A DNA stretch of 49,346 nt from Planctomycetia bacterium (lineage in GTDB: Bacteria > Planctomycetota > Planctomycetia > Pirellulales > PNKZ01), in assembly GCA_021413845.1 (NCBI GenBank), contig JAIOPP010000027.1:1-49346 (forward strand), given 5' to 3'. Position numbers and translations under genes: made by a program. Below are positions 36,215 to 43,826 of this stretch, piece after piece (within the stretch, counting starts at the first letter, position 1; every line of letters begins with the position of its first letter). A model generated the notes under the pieces. That model was not told where the DNA came from. It did no database searches and worked only from the letters and a program-made list of their open reading frames with translations.

Positions 36215-36233
36215 GAGCCTGTGTTCCCTGATT

Positions 36234-37451
36234 TCATTTCGCGCCGAAGCAGTAGAGGTGTCCGTCGATGTCGCCGATGACGAGCCGCCCGGCGGCGACC
36301 GCCGGCGAAGCGACGATATCGGAGCCCGCCTCGTAGTCCCAAACGAGCTCGCCGGTTTTCACATCGACGGCGTATAAGCGTCCGTCGCTCGAGCCGACGA
36401 AGGCTCGCGAGCCGACGACGACCGGCGAGGATTCGATATTTCCCTTCGCGGCGAACGTCCACGCTTCTTTGCCGTCGTCCATCCGGATGCCGCGCAGCTG
36501 TCGATCGTTGCAGCCGAGCACGACCAGCCCTTCGGAGAGCGCGGCCGACGATTTATATTCTTGCTTGCGGCGGCCGGCCACGTAGGTCCAAGCGATCTCG
36601 GGCTTCCGCCAATCGATTCCGAGCACGCCGGCGCCGAGCGTGCCGAAGTAAGCGCGGTCGCCGATCACGGCCGGCGCGTTACCGGTCTGCACGCCGATAT
36701 CTACGACCGCGACCGCCTTGCCCGTATCGAGATCGATGACGTGAAACGCCGAATCGCAACCGCCGAGAAACACCCGATTCTCGACGATCGTCGGGGCGCA
36801 ATAAAGCGGCTGGTCGATCTTGTATTCCCACACCAGCTTGCCGTCGGCCCCGTTGAGGCAGTAGAGCGCGCCGTCTTCCGACGTAAACAGAACTTGGTCG
36901 CGATAGAAGTTTGGGCCGCCGTGGATCGTGGCCTTGGCTTCGAATCCCCAGAGCGGTTTACCCGCGGCATCGAGACAATAGCAGCGACCCTCGAAGTTGC
37001 CGACGTAGATCCGGCCGCCTCGCAATCCGGCGGCCGAGCTGAATCCGGCATCGCTATGAAACTTCCACTTCTCCGCGCCGTCGGCGAGCGAGAGAGCCAA
37101 CAGGTCGCCCGAGGCGTCGCTGTTGTTCGTGCCGATGTAGATGATTCCATCTTGGATAACGGCCGTGGCTTCGAACGCGGCATCCTTGAAGGTCTTCTTC
37201 CACAGCACCTCGGGCTTCTCCGGCAGCGGCGACACGGCCACGCCTCGAGCCTGGGCATCACCCCGGAACAACGGCCAAGAGTCGGCGGTAACTTGCAACG
37301 GTTCCTGAGCAGCTCCGGCGCCGGCTGGAGGGGGCGCCGCCACGGGAGTCGGATCAGCGGCAAGCGCCCGAGAGATCGCAACGAAACAGAGCCCCGCAGT
37401 GACGAGCCGGAGACGACGCCTAATGCGAGAGAATAAAATCGCGACCTGCAT
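36234..37451 (-). CDS. Secreted PQQ-repeat beta-propeller protein (BamB-like)
   Basis: A 405-aa exported protein. An arginine-rich start and hydrophobic segment ('LVTAGLCFVAISRALA', about 17-32) form a signal peptide with probable cleavage after 'ALA'. The rest is an eight-bladed PQQ_2-type propeller with repeats such as 'GTNNSDASGDLLALSLADGA', 'GGCDSAFHVIDLDTGKAVAV' and 'GSSDGRLYAVDVKTGELVWD'. Such planctomycete proteins are usually scaffolds without bound PQQ, but true quinoprotein dehydrogenases exist; I see no clear catalytic Asp/Ca site. It lies between the radical SAM gene (19 bp away) and the Fe-alcohol dehydrogenase. Confidence 0.88.
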   Translation of the reverse strand: MQVAILFSRIRRRLRLVTAGLCFVAISRALAADPTPVAAPPPAGAGAAQEPLQVTADSWPLFRGDAQARGVAVSPLPEKPEVLWKKTFKDAAFEATAVIQDGIIYIGTNNSDASGDLLALSLADGAEKWKFHSDAGFSSAAGLRGGRIYVGNFEGRCYCLDAAGKPLWGFEAKATIHGGPNFYRDQVLFTSEDGALYCLNGADGKLVWEYKIDQPLYCAPTIVENRVFLGGCDSAFHVIDLDTGKAVAVVDIGVQTGNAPAVIGDRAYFGTLGAGVLGIDWRKPEIAWTYVAGRRKQEYKSSAALSEGLVVLGCNDRQLRGIRMDDGKEAWTFAAKGNIESSPVVVGSRAFVGSSDGRLYAVDVKTGELVWDYEAGSDIVASPAVAAGRLVIGDIDGHLYCFGAK

Positions 37452-37546
37452 AGCGCTGATTCTCCCGAATGAAGCGGTGTAGTTTGAAACGGTGTAGTTG
37501 GAACTGTGTCAACGAAGTCGAACCGTGCGACGACCGACCTTACATT

Positions 37547-38698
37547 CTAATAAGCGGCTCGATACAGGGCGAGAAAATCATCGGTCGTTAACGGGCGGGG
37601 ATTGAACGTTCCGGTCCATTGCTTGGCCGCATCGGCCGCCATTTGCGGCAAGATTCCTTCATCGACGTCGCAAGCGGAGAGCTTTCCGGCGAGGCCGGCC
37701 GTGTCGACCATTTGGGCGAGGAAATCCGCCAGCCCGGCCGGACCCGACGCCACGGAGGGGGCTCCATTCGTGCCGGACACATAGGCCAACAGCTCGCAAT
37801 ACCAATCGCGGTGCTGCTCGCCGTTGAAGCGAATCACATGCGGCAACATGAGGGCGATCGCTTGGCCGTGAGGGATGCCGAAGTGGGCCGTAAGCGGATT
37901 CGCCAGCGCGTGCGTGGCACCGAGCATCGAGTTTTCGATCGCGGTGCCCGCGAGAAATGCGCCGAGTTGCATCTTGCCGCGCGCATCCAAATCGTCCGGC
38001 TCGCGCAGCACTCGCAAGAAATTCTTCTCCAGCAACCGCCATGCCTCGCGGCTCAGCAAGATCGACATGAAGTTGCGCTTCGTCGTCACGTAGGTCTCGA
38101 GCGCATGGGCGACGGCGTCGATGCCGGTGAGCGCCGTGACGCGTGTCGGCTGCGTGACGGTGAGCGTCGGATCCAACAGCGCGACCTTGCACGCGGCCTT
38201 CTTATCGCCGCATGCCATCTTCACGTGCGTCTCGGCATCACTGATCAGCGCAAACGATTGGGCTTCGCTGCCGGTGCCGGCCGTCGTCGGCACGGCGATC
38301 ATCGGCAGCATCGGCTTCGTCGCTTTGCCGATTCCCCAATAATCTTGCATCCGTCCGCCGCACGAATAGACGAAGTTGATCCCCTTCGCGCAGTCCATGC
38401 TGCTGCCGCCGCCGAGGCCGACGACCAGGTCGGGCCGGAACTCCCGCGCCACGGCCGTGCCTCGTTCGACATGCTCCGTCGTTGGGTTCTCGCCGACGTC
38501 GGAGTAGATCAGCGTCTCGAGGCCGGCTTTGTGTAACGCATCGACTCCGCGCGCCGTGTGCCCGGCGCGAATGATGCCGGGATCGCTCACGACCAGCACG
38601 CGACTCCCACCGAACTCCTTCGCCAAATCCCCAAGCTGCTCGATCCGATTCGGACCGAAGACAAGGCGGGTCTGCAGCAGGTAGTCGAAAGGTGCCAT
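37547..38698 (-). CDS. Iron-containing alcohol dehydrogenase
   Basis: A 383-aa group III alcohol dehydrogenase. 'VVGLGGGSSMDCAKGINF' is the NAD(P)-binding GGGS motif and 'VPTTAGTGSEAQSFALI' the next signature. Metal ligands are expected in 'GIDAVAHALETYVT' (Asp, His) and in 'GATHALANPLTAHFGIPHGQ' (two His). These enzymes interconvert alcohols and aldehydes or ketones. Paired with an aldehyde dehydrogenase 136 bp upstream, it could reduce the aldehyde product to an alcohol or run the reverse route; the substrate is not deducible. It may be co-transcribed with the propeller gene 95 bp downstream. Confidence 0.93.
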   Translation of the reverse strand: MAPFDYLLQTRLVFGPNRIEQLGDLAKEFGGSRVLVVSDPGIIRAGHTARGVDALHKAGLETLIYSDVGENPTTEHVERGTAVAREFRPDLVVGLGGGSSMDCAKGINFVYSCGGRMQDYWGIGKATKPMLPMIAVPTTAGTGSEAQSFALISDAETHVKMACGDKKAACKVALLDPTLTVTQPTRVTALTGIDAVAHALETYVTTKRNFMSILLSREAWRLLEKNFLRVLREPDDLDARGKMQLGAFLAGTAIENSMLGATHALANPLTAHFGIPHGQAIALMLPHVIRFNGEQHRDWYCELLAYVSGTNGAPSVASGPAGLADFLAQMVDTAGLAGKLSACDVDEGILPQMAADAAKQWTGTFNPRPLTTDDFLALYRAAY

Positions 38699-38703
38699 GC
38701 GGG

Positions 38704-38858
38704 GAAAACCAGAAACCAGAAACTAGAAACCAGAAGAAATACGAATCATGAAACGATGCCTCGACTCCGGCATTGAAATTCGACCTTCCCTTTTCTAGTT
38801 TCTGTCTTCTGGTTTCTGATTTTATTTTTGGTTTCTAGTTTTTGGTTTCTAGTTTCTT
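38704..38858. repeat. Period-7 inverted repeat, CCAGAAA family, running into a coding region
   Basis: 38704-38738 has heptamers CCAGAAA CCAGAAA CTAGAAA CCAGAAG. 38790-38858 has the complementary TTTCTAG / TTTCTGG units, interrupted by a short TTTTATTTTT stretch. The second arm crosses the stop codon of the aldehyde dehydrogenase and encodes its last residues ('KKLETKN'). Confidence 0.85.
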
Positions 38859-40283
38859 GAGCCGTTCCGGCGTCGTTTGATAGGCACGATTCCGGAACAG
38901 GAACTCGACGATGTTGCCTTCGTGCGGTTGCAGCCAATCGAGGCGGATCGTCGGAACGGGGCCAATGTTCAAGCGGTCGATGTGGACGGCGTCGGTTAGT
39001 TTGCGGGCCCAAGCTTCGTCGTTGGTGATGGCCGTGCAAACGAGGGTCGGGCCGATCTGTTCGAGCATTTGATCTTGCGCGCATTTCACGACCGTCGTGA
39101 ACGGGAACATGAACTCGTCTTTCGCGATGCCGGCGGAAGATGAGTCGCAATGCACGACCGTCGGCCGCAAGTAGGCACAGCGCTCAAGCTCGACCAAGCG
39201 TGGGCCGTATTTCTCGGTGGCGTGCGTAACGCCCGACTCCGCGAACTTGCTTTCGATGAGCTTCCAAATCGATTGCGCAGCGCCGGGAACCGTGAATGCT
39301 GCGAGCGCGGCAGCCGGATCTTCCGGCGGCTTCGCTTCGATCGGCCCGATACGCTCGGCCAATGCCGCTGCGATCTCTTTCGTGTGCCTTGAGGCCCAAA
39401 TGCCCGAGGCGTTGATGCAACCACGACCGCTGTTGGCGAAGACGCTGTCGACCATCACGTCGAGATACTTCGGCCAATCGTCGACGATGTCGTCGCCGAG
39501 GAGAATCTTCGAGAAGCCCGGCCCGTGGGCCTGCACCTTCGGGTTCCCCTTATAGCGCTCGATGGTGGCGGTGCCGCCGAAGATCATACTGCGATCGCAA
39601 TGCGAAAGCACGGCGGGGCCGACATCGTGGCCGCCGGGATAGATCGAGATCGCTTCGCGGGGAATGCCGGCTTCGTAGAACGCCGAGGTAAGACGATACG
39701 GAGTCCAAGGCTCTTGCGCGCCGGGCTTGAGCACCAAGCCGATCTGGAGCGGAATCATCGGAAGCCACAGCGTGTGGACGCCCGGCGAATTCGAGGGGAG
39801 CACGAGCCCGACGACCGGCGATTGCGCTTGGTAGCTGACGATCACATTGCGGCTCTCCATGCCGAAGCCACGGCTCAAGATGTTGGGATCGAGCCCCCGC
39901 GTGAGAGCGTCGATCATCTTGTCCATATTCGTGAGAACGAAATGGTTCTTCGTCATGTTGGCCTTCGCCATCGCGACGGGCAGGCCGGTGCTGGCCGACT
40001 GTTGCTTCGCAAAGTCGTCGGGCGTTTGCACGCCGTCGCCCATCGGCAGCGTGCCGGTGAGATAGAGATCGGCGGCTTTCTTAATGCGCTGCAGCAACTC
40101 GGCAGGAGGAATTTCGCGCAACACATCGCGTGCGCGCTGTGCGAATCGCATATCGCGCTGCAGCAACCCACCGTTGGCTTGGCTTACCTTGGCGATCGTC
40201 TCGCCGGTGAGGAAGTGCTTGACTTCGCTGACTTCGAGCGATTCATACGGCTTGCCCCAACGGAGCACGGGGATGTTGAGCAC
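38835..40283 (-). CDS. Aldehyde dehydrogenase superfamily protein
   Basis: A 482-aa NAD(P)-dependent aldehyde dehydrogenase-fold enzyme. The cofactor-binding segment is 'GLVLPSNSPGVHTLWLPMI' followed by 'LVLKPGAQEPWTPYRLTSAF', 'MIFGGTATIERYKG' stands for the usual FTGS region, and the catalytic cysteine is C289 in 'VFANSGRGCINASGIWAS'. 'SGRGCINASG' differs from standard ALDHs ('GQxC'), and the usual general-base Glu is not obvious, so it may be an acyl-thioester reductase (LuxC/AdhE-like) rather than an oxidising ALDH. Its last residues ('KKLETKN') lie in a period-7 repeat, so the C-terminus looks recently altered. Neighbours: alcohol dehydrogenase downstream, HicAB upstream. Confidence 0.87.
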   Translation of the reverse strand: MLNIPVLRWGKPYESLEVSEVKHFLTGETIAKVSQANGGLLQRDMRFAQRARDVLREIPPAELLQRIKKAADLYLTGTLPMGDGVQTPDDFAKQQSASTGLPVAMAKANMTKNHFVLTNMDKMIDALTRGLDPNILSRGFGMESRNVIVSYQAQSPVVGLVLPSNSPGVHTLWLPMIPLQIGLVLKPGAQEPWTPYRLTSAFYEAGIPREAISIYPGGHDVGPAVLSHCDRSMIFGGTATIERYKGNPKVQAHGPGFSKILLGDDIVDDWPKYLDVMVDSVFANSGRGCINASGIWASRHTKEIAAALAERIGPIEAKPPEDPAAALAAFTVPGAAQSIWKLIESKFAESGVTHATEKYGPRLVELERCAYLRPTVVHCDSSSAGIAKDEFMFPFTTVVKCAQDQMLEQIGPTLVCTAITNDEAWARKLTDAVHIDRLNIGPVPTIRLDWLQPHEGNIVEFLFRNRAYQTTPERLKKLETKN

Positions 40284-40333
40284 TGGCGGAAACTACCTTA
40301 TTTACGTGTCAAAGAGAGCAACAAGCACTTTAG

Positions 40334-40615
40334 CTACGACGCAACCGATTGATTCAGCTCAACCTCAACCCAAGTGCAAAATTCTTCATCGGACTGATCG
40401 TCGAACGAAAACTCGATGTGATGCGACGGCGTGGGAATCGCTTCGCCTCCGGCGGCCATAATTTCAAGATGCCCCTCAAGCGCTTGCGAAATCATTTCCC
40501 GTGCATGATCGATCGTTGTCGCAGTCGCTACGCACCCCGGAACGTCCGGCACATCGACGCTGAAGCCCGTGCGAGTCCGACGAATCATCACTGCGTAACG
40601 GAGAGTATGGCTCAT
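40334..40615 (-). CDS. hicB: HicB-family antitoxin (module 1)
   Basis: A 93-aa HicB antitoxin from ATG 40615. The degenerate RNase H-like fold reads 'MIRRTRTGFSVDVPDVPGCV' then 'TIDHAREMISQALEGHLEIM'. It overlaps the hicA stop by ATGA. The C-terminal part ('FSFDDQSDEEFCTWVEVELN') is not a recognisable HTH or RHH, so it may bind DNA weakly or not at all. It should neutralise HicA, but the toxin frame here has a nonsense codon. The module is 50 bp upstream of the aldehyde dehydrogenase and within its transcript direction. Confidence 0.85.
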   Translation of the reverse strand: MSHTLRYAVMIRRTRTGFSVDVPDVPGCVATATTIDHAREMISQALEGHLEIMAAGGEAIPTPSHHIEFSFDDQSDEEFCTWVEVELNQSVAS

Positions 40616-40806
40616 GGCTTTAATCCCGCTTGCTTCAGAATAGTTGCGACGGTTCGTGGATGCATATCTTCGCCTGGTCGACCGGCTACCGTCACCGTCC
40701 CTTTTTTCGTCGGATGGTGATAATGACGATGACTGCCGGTTTGTCGCACGAAAAATCATCCGTCGTCATGCAACAAACGGAGGATTTCGCGAACCTTCGC
40801 AGGCAT
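40612..40806 (-). pseudogene. hicA: HicA-family toxin with in-frame TGA at codon 17
   Basis: From ATG 40806 the minus strand reads 'MPAKVREILRLLHDDG', then TGA (40758-40756), then 'FFVRQTGSHRHYHHPTKKG' and 'TVTVAGRPGEDMHPRTVATI' up to a stop overlapping hicB. This is otherwise a complete HicA: the dsRNA-binding-like fold with catalytic His26 in 'GSHRHY'. HicA proteins have Trp at the interrupted position ('DGW'), so a single TGG-to-TGA change explains it. It is therefore a broken toxin, unless TGA is read through or the base is a sequencing error. It begins 2 bp after the stop of the AMP-forming ligase gene. Confidence 0.85.
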
Positions 40807-40808
40807 CG

Positions 40809-41915
40809 TTAGTACACACCCACGGTTGTCGCTTCGGCCAATTCGTGGAACGGGCGAACGCCGCTTACGCCGTCCCAAGGGTACTTCTCGAACGGCATTT
40901 CGCGCTCTCCTTCGTCGCGCTCCATGAAGCCCGGCACGAAGAGTTCCTTGGTGAGCGTCGTGAGCTTTACGCGGCCCGTCTTGCCGTAGCCGACCGTGGT
41001 GTTGTAGTCGTTGAACTCGACGACTTCCGTGCAGGCTCGAGGCTGCGGGGCGTAGTAGGAAATCTTGTATCCGTCGGCCGCCGTGACCGGCTTCGAGCAG
41101 GCGAGGCCCATCAGCGTGTTGCCGTAGGTCGGGGTCATGTAGACGCCGTCGAGATATTCTTCGGTGACGAAGCGGGTCCACTGCGGCGTGAACTCGGTGC
41201 CGCCGGAGAAGATGCCCTTAATGCCGACGCTCTTTAAGGTCTTGCCTTGCTTCTCGAGCGCTTGGCAGAGGCTTTCCAAGAGCTTCGGCGTCGTGAACAT
41301 GCACTGCACGTTGTGATCGGCGCTGAGGATCGTCAGGGCTTGGTCGATGCAGTGCTTTTTGTATTCTTCGAGGTGTTCCATCCACCCCTTCTTGATGAGC
41401 TTGATGACCCAGCGAGGGTCTAAGTCGACGCAGAAGCTGATCCCGCCGCGCACTTGCGCGAGATGTTCGACGGCGAGCCTTAAGCGTCGCGGGCCGCTCG
41501 GGCCGAGCATCAGCCAGTTTGCTCCGCGCGGGAAGTATTCGTCCGACAGCGTTTCGCTGAAGTTCGAGTAGTCGGTGCGCCAGTCGTCGTGCGAGACGCG
41601 GCTCTTAGGAATGCCGGTCGTGCCGCCGGTTTCGAACACGTAGAGGGGCTTGTCTTGCAGTTGCTTCGGCACCCAACGCCGTACCGGACCGCCGCGGAGC
41701 CACTCGTCTTGAAACTCCGGGAACTTCTTCAGGTCGTCGTAGACCTTCACTTCCTTGAGCGGGTCGAACTTGAGCGACTTTGCATACTCCAGCCAGAACG
41801 GGCAACCGGTCGATTCGTGAAAATGCCACTGCACGATCTTATGCGTGTGGGCATCGAGCCGTTTCTTAGCGGCATCGGCTTTCGACTGGATCTCGGGAGT
41901 AAGCGACTGGCTCAT
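40809..41915 (-). CDS. AMP-forming acid-activating enzyme (CoF synthetase/LuxE-like)
   Basis: A 368-aa adenylate-forming enzyme of the phenylacetate-CoA-ligase/coenzyme F390 synthetase/LuxE branch. 'FETGGTTGIPKSR' (about 94-106) is the ATP-binding P-loop (usual TSGTTGxPK). 'GIFSGGTEFTPQW', 'DGVYMTPTYGNTLMGLACSK' and 'VGYGKTGRVKLTTLTKELF' are the A4/A5 and A7-like segments. It lacks a full C-terminal ligase subdomain, like LuxE acyl-protein synthetase. It should activate a carboxylate as acyl-AMP and pass it to a thiol (CoA, enzyme Cys or a carrier). It leads the minus-strand cluster containing ALDH, ADH, radical SAM and lipoyl carrier. Substrate unknown. Confidence 0.75.
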   Translation of the reverse strand: MSQSLTPEIQSKADAAKKRLDAHTHKIVQWHFHESTGCPFWLEYAKSLKFDPLKEVKVYDDLKKFPEFQDEWLRGGPVRRWVPKQLQDKPLYVFETGGTTGIPKSRVSHDDWRTDYSNFSETLSDEYFPRGANWLMLGPSGPRRLRLAVEHLAQVRGGISFCVDLDPRWVIKLIKKGWMEHLEEYKKHCIDQALTILSADHNVQCMFTTPKLLESLCQALEKQGKTLKSVGIKGIFSGGTEFTPQWTRFVTEEYLDGVYMTPTYGNTLMGLACSKPVTAADGYKISYYAPQPRACTEVVEFNDYNTTVGYGKTGRVKLTTLTKELFVPGFMERDEGEREMPFEKYPWDGVSGVRPFHELAEATTVGVY

Positions 41916-42341
41916 GTGTTTTCCTCAGACGGTGCTATGACGAGCGGAGTTTCTATTGGGTGACCAAACGGTGTTCGGTGCCGGCGCAAGCGGAATTCAA
42001 CGACCGACGACTCACGGCCTGCTCGGCGGCGCATGCCGCGAGGGAAAGGCCCGACGAACGATCGGCTGATGGTGGGATGATTGCGGAGGGGCGGGGGTCG
42101 GCCGCCCGCTGTGTACAGCACTGCGGAAGGGCCGAAACCAGGAGCCTTTACGTTACCCCAGCCGCCGACCGCTCGCAACCGCCCGATATAACCCATCCAA
42201 ACGGGCACATTCGGGCCAAATTAAGAGCGTTGCGAGTTGATTTCTTCGCACACTAGAATTCGCCCTTCGTTCGGGTGGATTACGTCAGCGATTTTGAGCT
42301 GAAATTATGCATGAAGTCGGCTAAAGAAATCGTTTGAAAAT
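41916..42341. other. Gene-free gap upstream of the acid-activating enzyme and hicAB module 2
   Basis: The gap separates divergent genes. Reading frames here (for example about 41960-42256) are shadow-like and lack start signals or recognisable protein features. I see no repeat family and no clear promoter, though promoters for both directions must be here. Confidence 0.5.
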
Positions 42342-42359
42342 GTATAGCCTGGGATATAC
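42342..42359. promoter_or_regulatory. Candidate operator for hicAB module 2
   Basis: GTATA (42342-42346) and TATAC (42355-42359) form an inverted repeat with an 8-bp spacer, ending 3 bp before the hicA ATG. HicB proteins with a DNA-binding C-terminus autoregulate through such sites; this is inference from position and symmetry. Confidence 0.35.
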
Positions 42360-42362
42360 TCA

Positions 42363-42566
42363 ATGGCGGGCGAGCGCAGATTCAGCGAAGTGCGGGCCAT
42401 GCTGGAGGCGGCGGGTTATCAACTCGATCGGATCCACGGCTCTCACCACATTTTCACGAAGCCCGCGGCACCGCTGTTCTCGATTCCCGTTCATCACGGC
42501 AAGGTTAAACCGTTTTATGTGCGCCAAGTCGCGAAACTCACGGAACGTGGACCGGAGCCGGGCTGA
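42363..42566 (+). CDS. hicA: HicA-family toxin (module 2)
   Basis: A 67-aa HicA mRNA interferase: 'FSEVRAMLEAAGYQLDRIHG' followed by 'SHHIFTKPAAPLFSIPVHHG' and 'KVKPFYVRQVAKL'. The catalytic His is in 'GSHHIF'. The frame is intact, unlike module 1. It overlaps the next gene (hicB) by 20 bp. HicA-type toxins cleave mRNA and tmRNA. The order toxin-first is the classical hicAB arrangement. Confidence 0.88.
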   Translation: MAGERRFSEVRAMLEAAGYQLDRIHGSHHIFTKPAAPLFSIPVHHGKVKPFYVRQVAKLTERGPEPG

Positions 42567-42930
42567 GGCCGCGAAAAGTTTGCGGGCCGAGGCCAAACGC
42601 TACGCCGACTCGTATCAAATCATCCTGCAATTTGAAGACGGCGAATGGTACGGTCGCGGCTTGGAGTTGCCGCAGGTATTCGGCGACGGCAAGACGCCCG
42701 AGGCTTGCGTGGAGAATACGCGCGAGGCGCTGGAGGGGGCCGTCGCGTTTTTGCTCGAACAAGGCCAACGACCTCCGGCAGCGGCAACGACCGGCCAACG
42801 AACCGAGCAAGTGAACGTTCGCCTCACGGCCGAGGAGAAAGTCTTGCTCGAAGCCTCGGCGAAGCGGAAAGGATTCAGCGGTCTCAGCGAGTTCGTGCGC
42901 GCAGCCGCCATCGAGGCGACGACGACTTAG
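42547..42930 (+). CDS. hicB: HicB-family antitoxin with C-terminal DNA-binding segment (module 2)
   Basis: About 127 aa from GTG 42547, which overlaps the toxin end by 20 bp; the exact start is uncertain. HicB-like core: 'SYQIILQFEDGEWYGRGLEL' and 'GDGKTPEACVENTREALEGA'. The C-terminal 50 residues ('QVNVRLTAEEKVLLEASAKR' then 'KGFSGLSEFVRAAAIEA') resemble a ribbon-helix-helix/CopG-type DNA-binding region, suitable for autorepression through the upstream inverted repeat. Its stop overlaps the convergent hydrolase stop by a few bases. Confidence 0.83.
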   Translation: MDRSRAEAAKSLRAEAKRYADSYQIILQFEDGEWYGRGLELPQVFGDGKTPEACVENTREALEGAVAFLLEQGQRPPAAATTGQRTEQVNVRLTAEEKVLLEASAKRKGFSGLSEFVRAAAIEATTT

Positions 42931-43826
42931 CTGAGCTTGCCGAGCCACCGCTCGATCGAGTCGAGGAGCGCCCCTTGCACGCCTGTGTAATGGTGGTCGC
43001 CACCGGCGATTACGGCGATGTGGAGCTTGGCTCCTTGGTCTTTCGCTTCTTGCAGCGCTTCGGGGAATCCACGAAAGGCGATTCCTTGCATCACTTCCTG
43101 CGAGCCGAACGTGAATAGGGTCGGCAGCGCGAGGCGGTCGAGGTAGCGGAGCAGGTTGTATTGCTCGCTCGGGCCGTATTTTTCGAGGTAGCCCGAGGCC
43201 GTGATGACGTAGGGGAGTGGGAAGCGGATCTGCATCAGGGCGTCGGGCTCTCCGGCGGCGATGTGGCGCTCGGCCGTGGCGAGTTCTTCCAAGAAGCCCG
43301 GTGCGCGGACGCTTGCGGCGAAGTGGGAATACGACAACCGCGGCGGCGACACGACGACCACGGCTGCAATGCCCGGCAGCGGGCCATGCACGGCGGCATA
43401 CACGCACTTCACCGCTCCCAGGCTGTGCCCGACGAGTGCGATACGTCGGTAGCCGCGCTCGGCTAAGAGTTGGCACCAAGCCGCGAGATCGAGCCGACAT
43501 TCGTCGACGCGCTCGTAGGCCGAGCCGATCGTCCGGCTGCCGGTCGAGCCGTCGGGATTGCGAACCAGGGCCGAGCAGATTTGATCGTGGCCGCGCGTAT
43601 TAACGACGAGCGCCGCGAGGCCGCGCGCGGTGAACCGCTGCGCGATATAGGTAAGGAACCGGGAGCCGTAGAAGTTGCTACCGGTGCCGTGGATGATGAG
43701 CGCGGCATCGAAGCCTGAGAGACCGAAGCCGGAACCGTCGGTAGCTTGTTCCGATTGCGGAAGATGTAATGCGCCGTCGAGGCGAAGTCCGTCGCCGGCC
43801 GTGGCGTCGACGAGTTCTTGGCCCAC
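42927..43826 (-). CDS. Alpha/beta hydrolase
   Basis: A 299-aa alpha/beta-hydrolase-fold enzyme. Nucleophile elbow 'LVGHSLGAVK' (Ser about 150), oxyanion loop 'IIHGTGSNFYGSRFL', acid near 'PTLFTFGSQEVMQG', and catalytic His in 'IAGGDHHYTG'. 'VVNTRGHDQ' is typical of the DUF1749/AB-hydrolase type with esterase-like activity; no natural substrate is evident. Starts with GTG at 43826, whose G is shared with the upstream gene's TAG stop (TAGTG), so it is translationally coupled to the 154-aa gene. No signal peptide. Confidence 0.85.
   Translation of the reverse strand: MGQELVDATAGDGLRLDGALHLPQSEQATDGSGFGLSGFDAALIIHGTGSNFYGSRFLTYIAQRFTARGLAALVVNTRGHDQICSALVRNPDGSTGSRTIGSAYERVDECRLDLAAWCQLLAERGYRRIALVGHSLGAVKCVYAAVHGPLPGIAAVVVVSPPRLSYSHFAASVRAPGFLEELATAERHIAAGEPDALMQIRFPLPYVITASGYLEKYGPSEQYNLLRYLDRLALPTLFTFGSQEVMQGIAFRGFPEALQEAKDQGAKLHIAVIAGGDHHYTGVQGALLDSIERWLGKLS

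Noticed and set aside
41960-42256. 98-codon plus-strand frame in the gap before hicAB module 2
   Set aside because: No SD, no recognisable features, Ala/Arg-rich composition typical of a random GC-rich frame.
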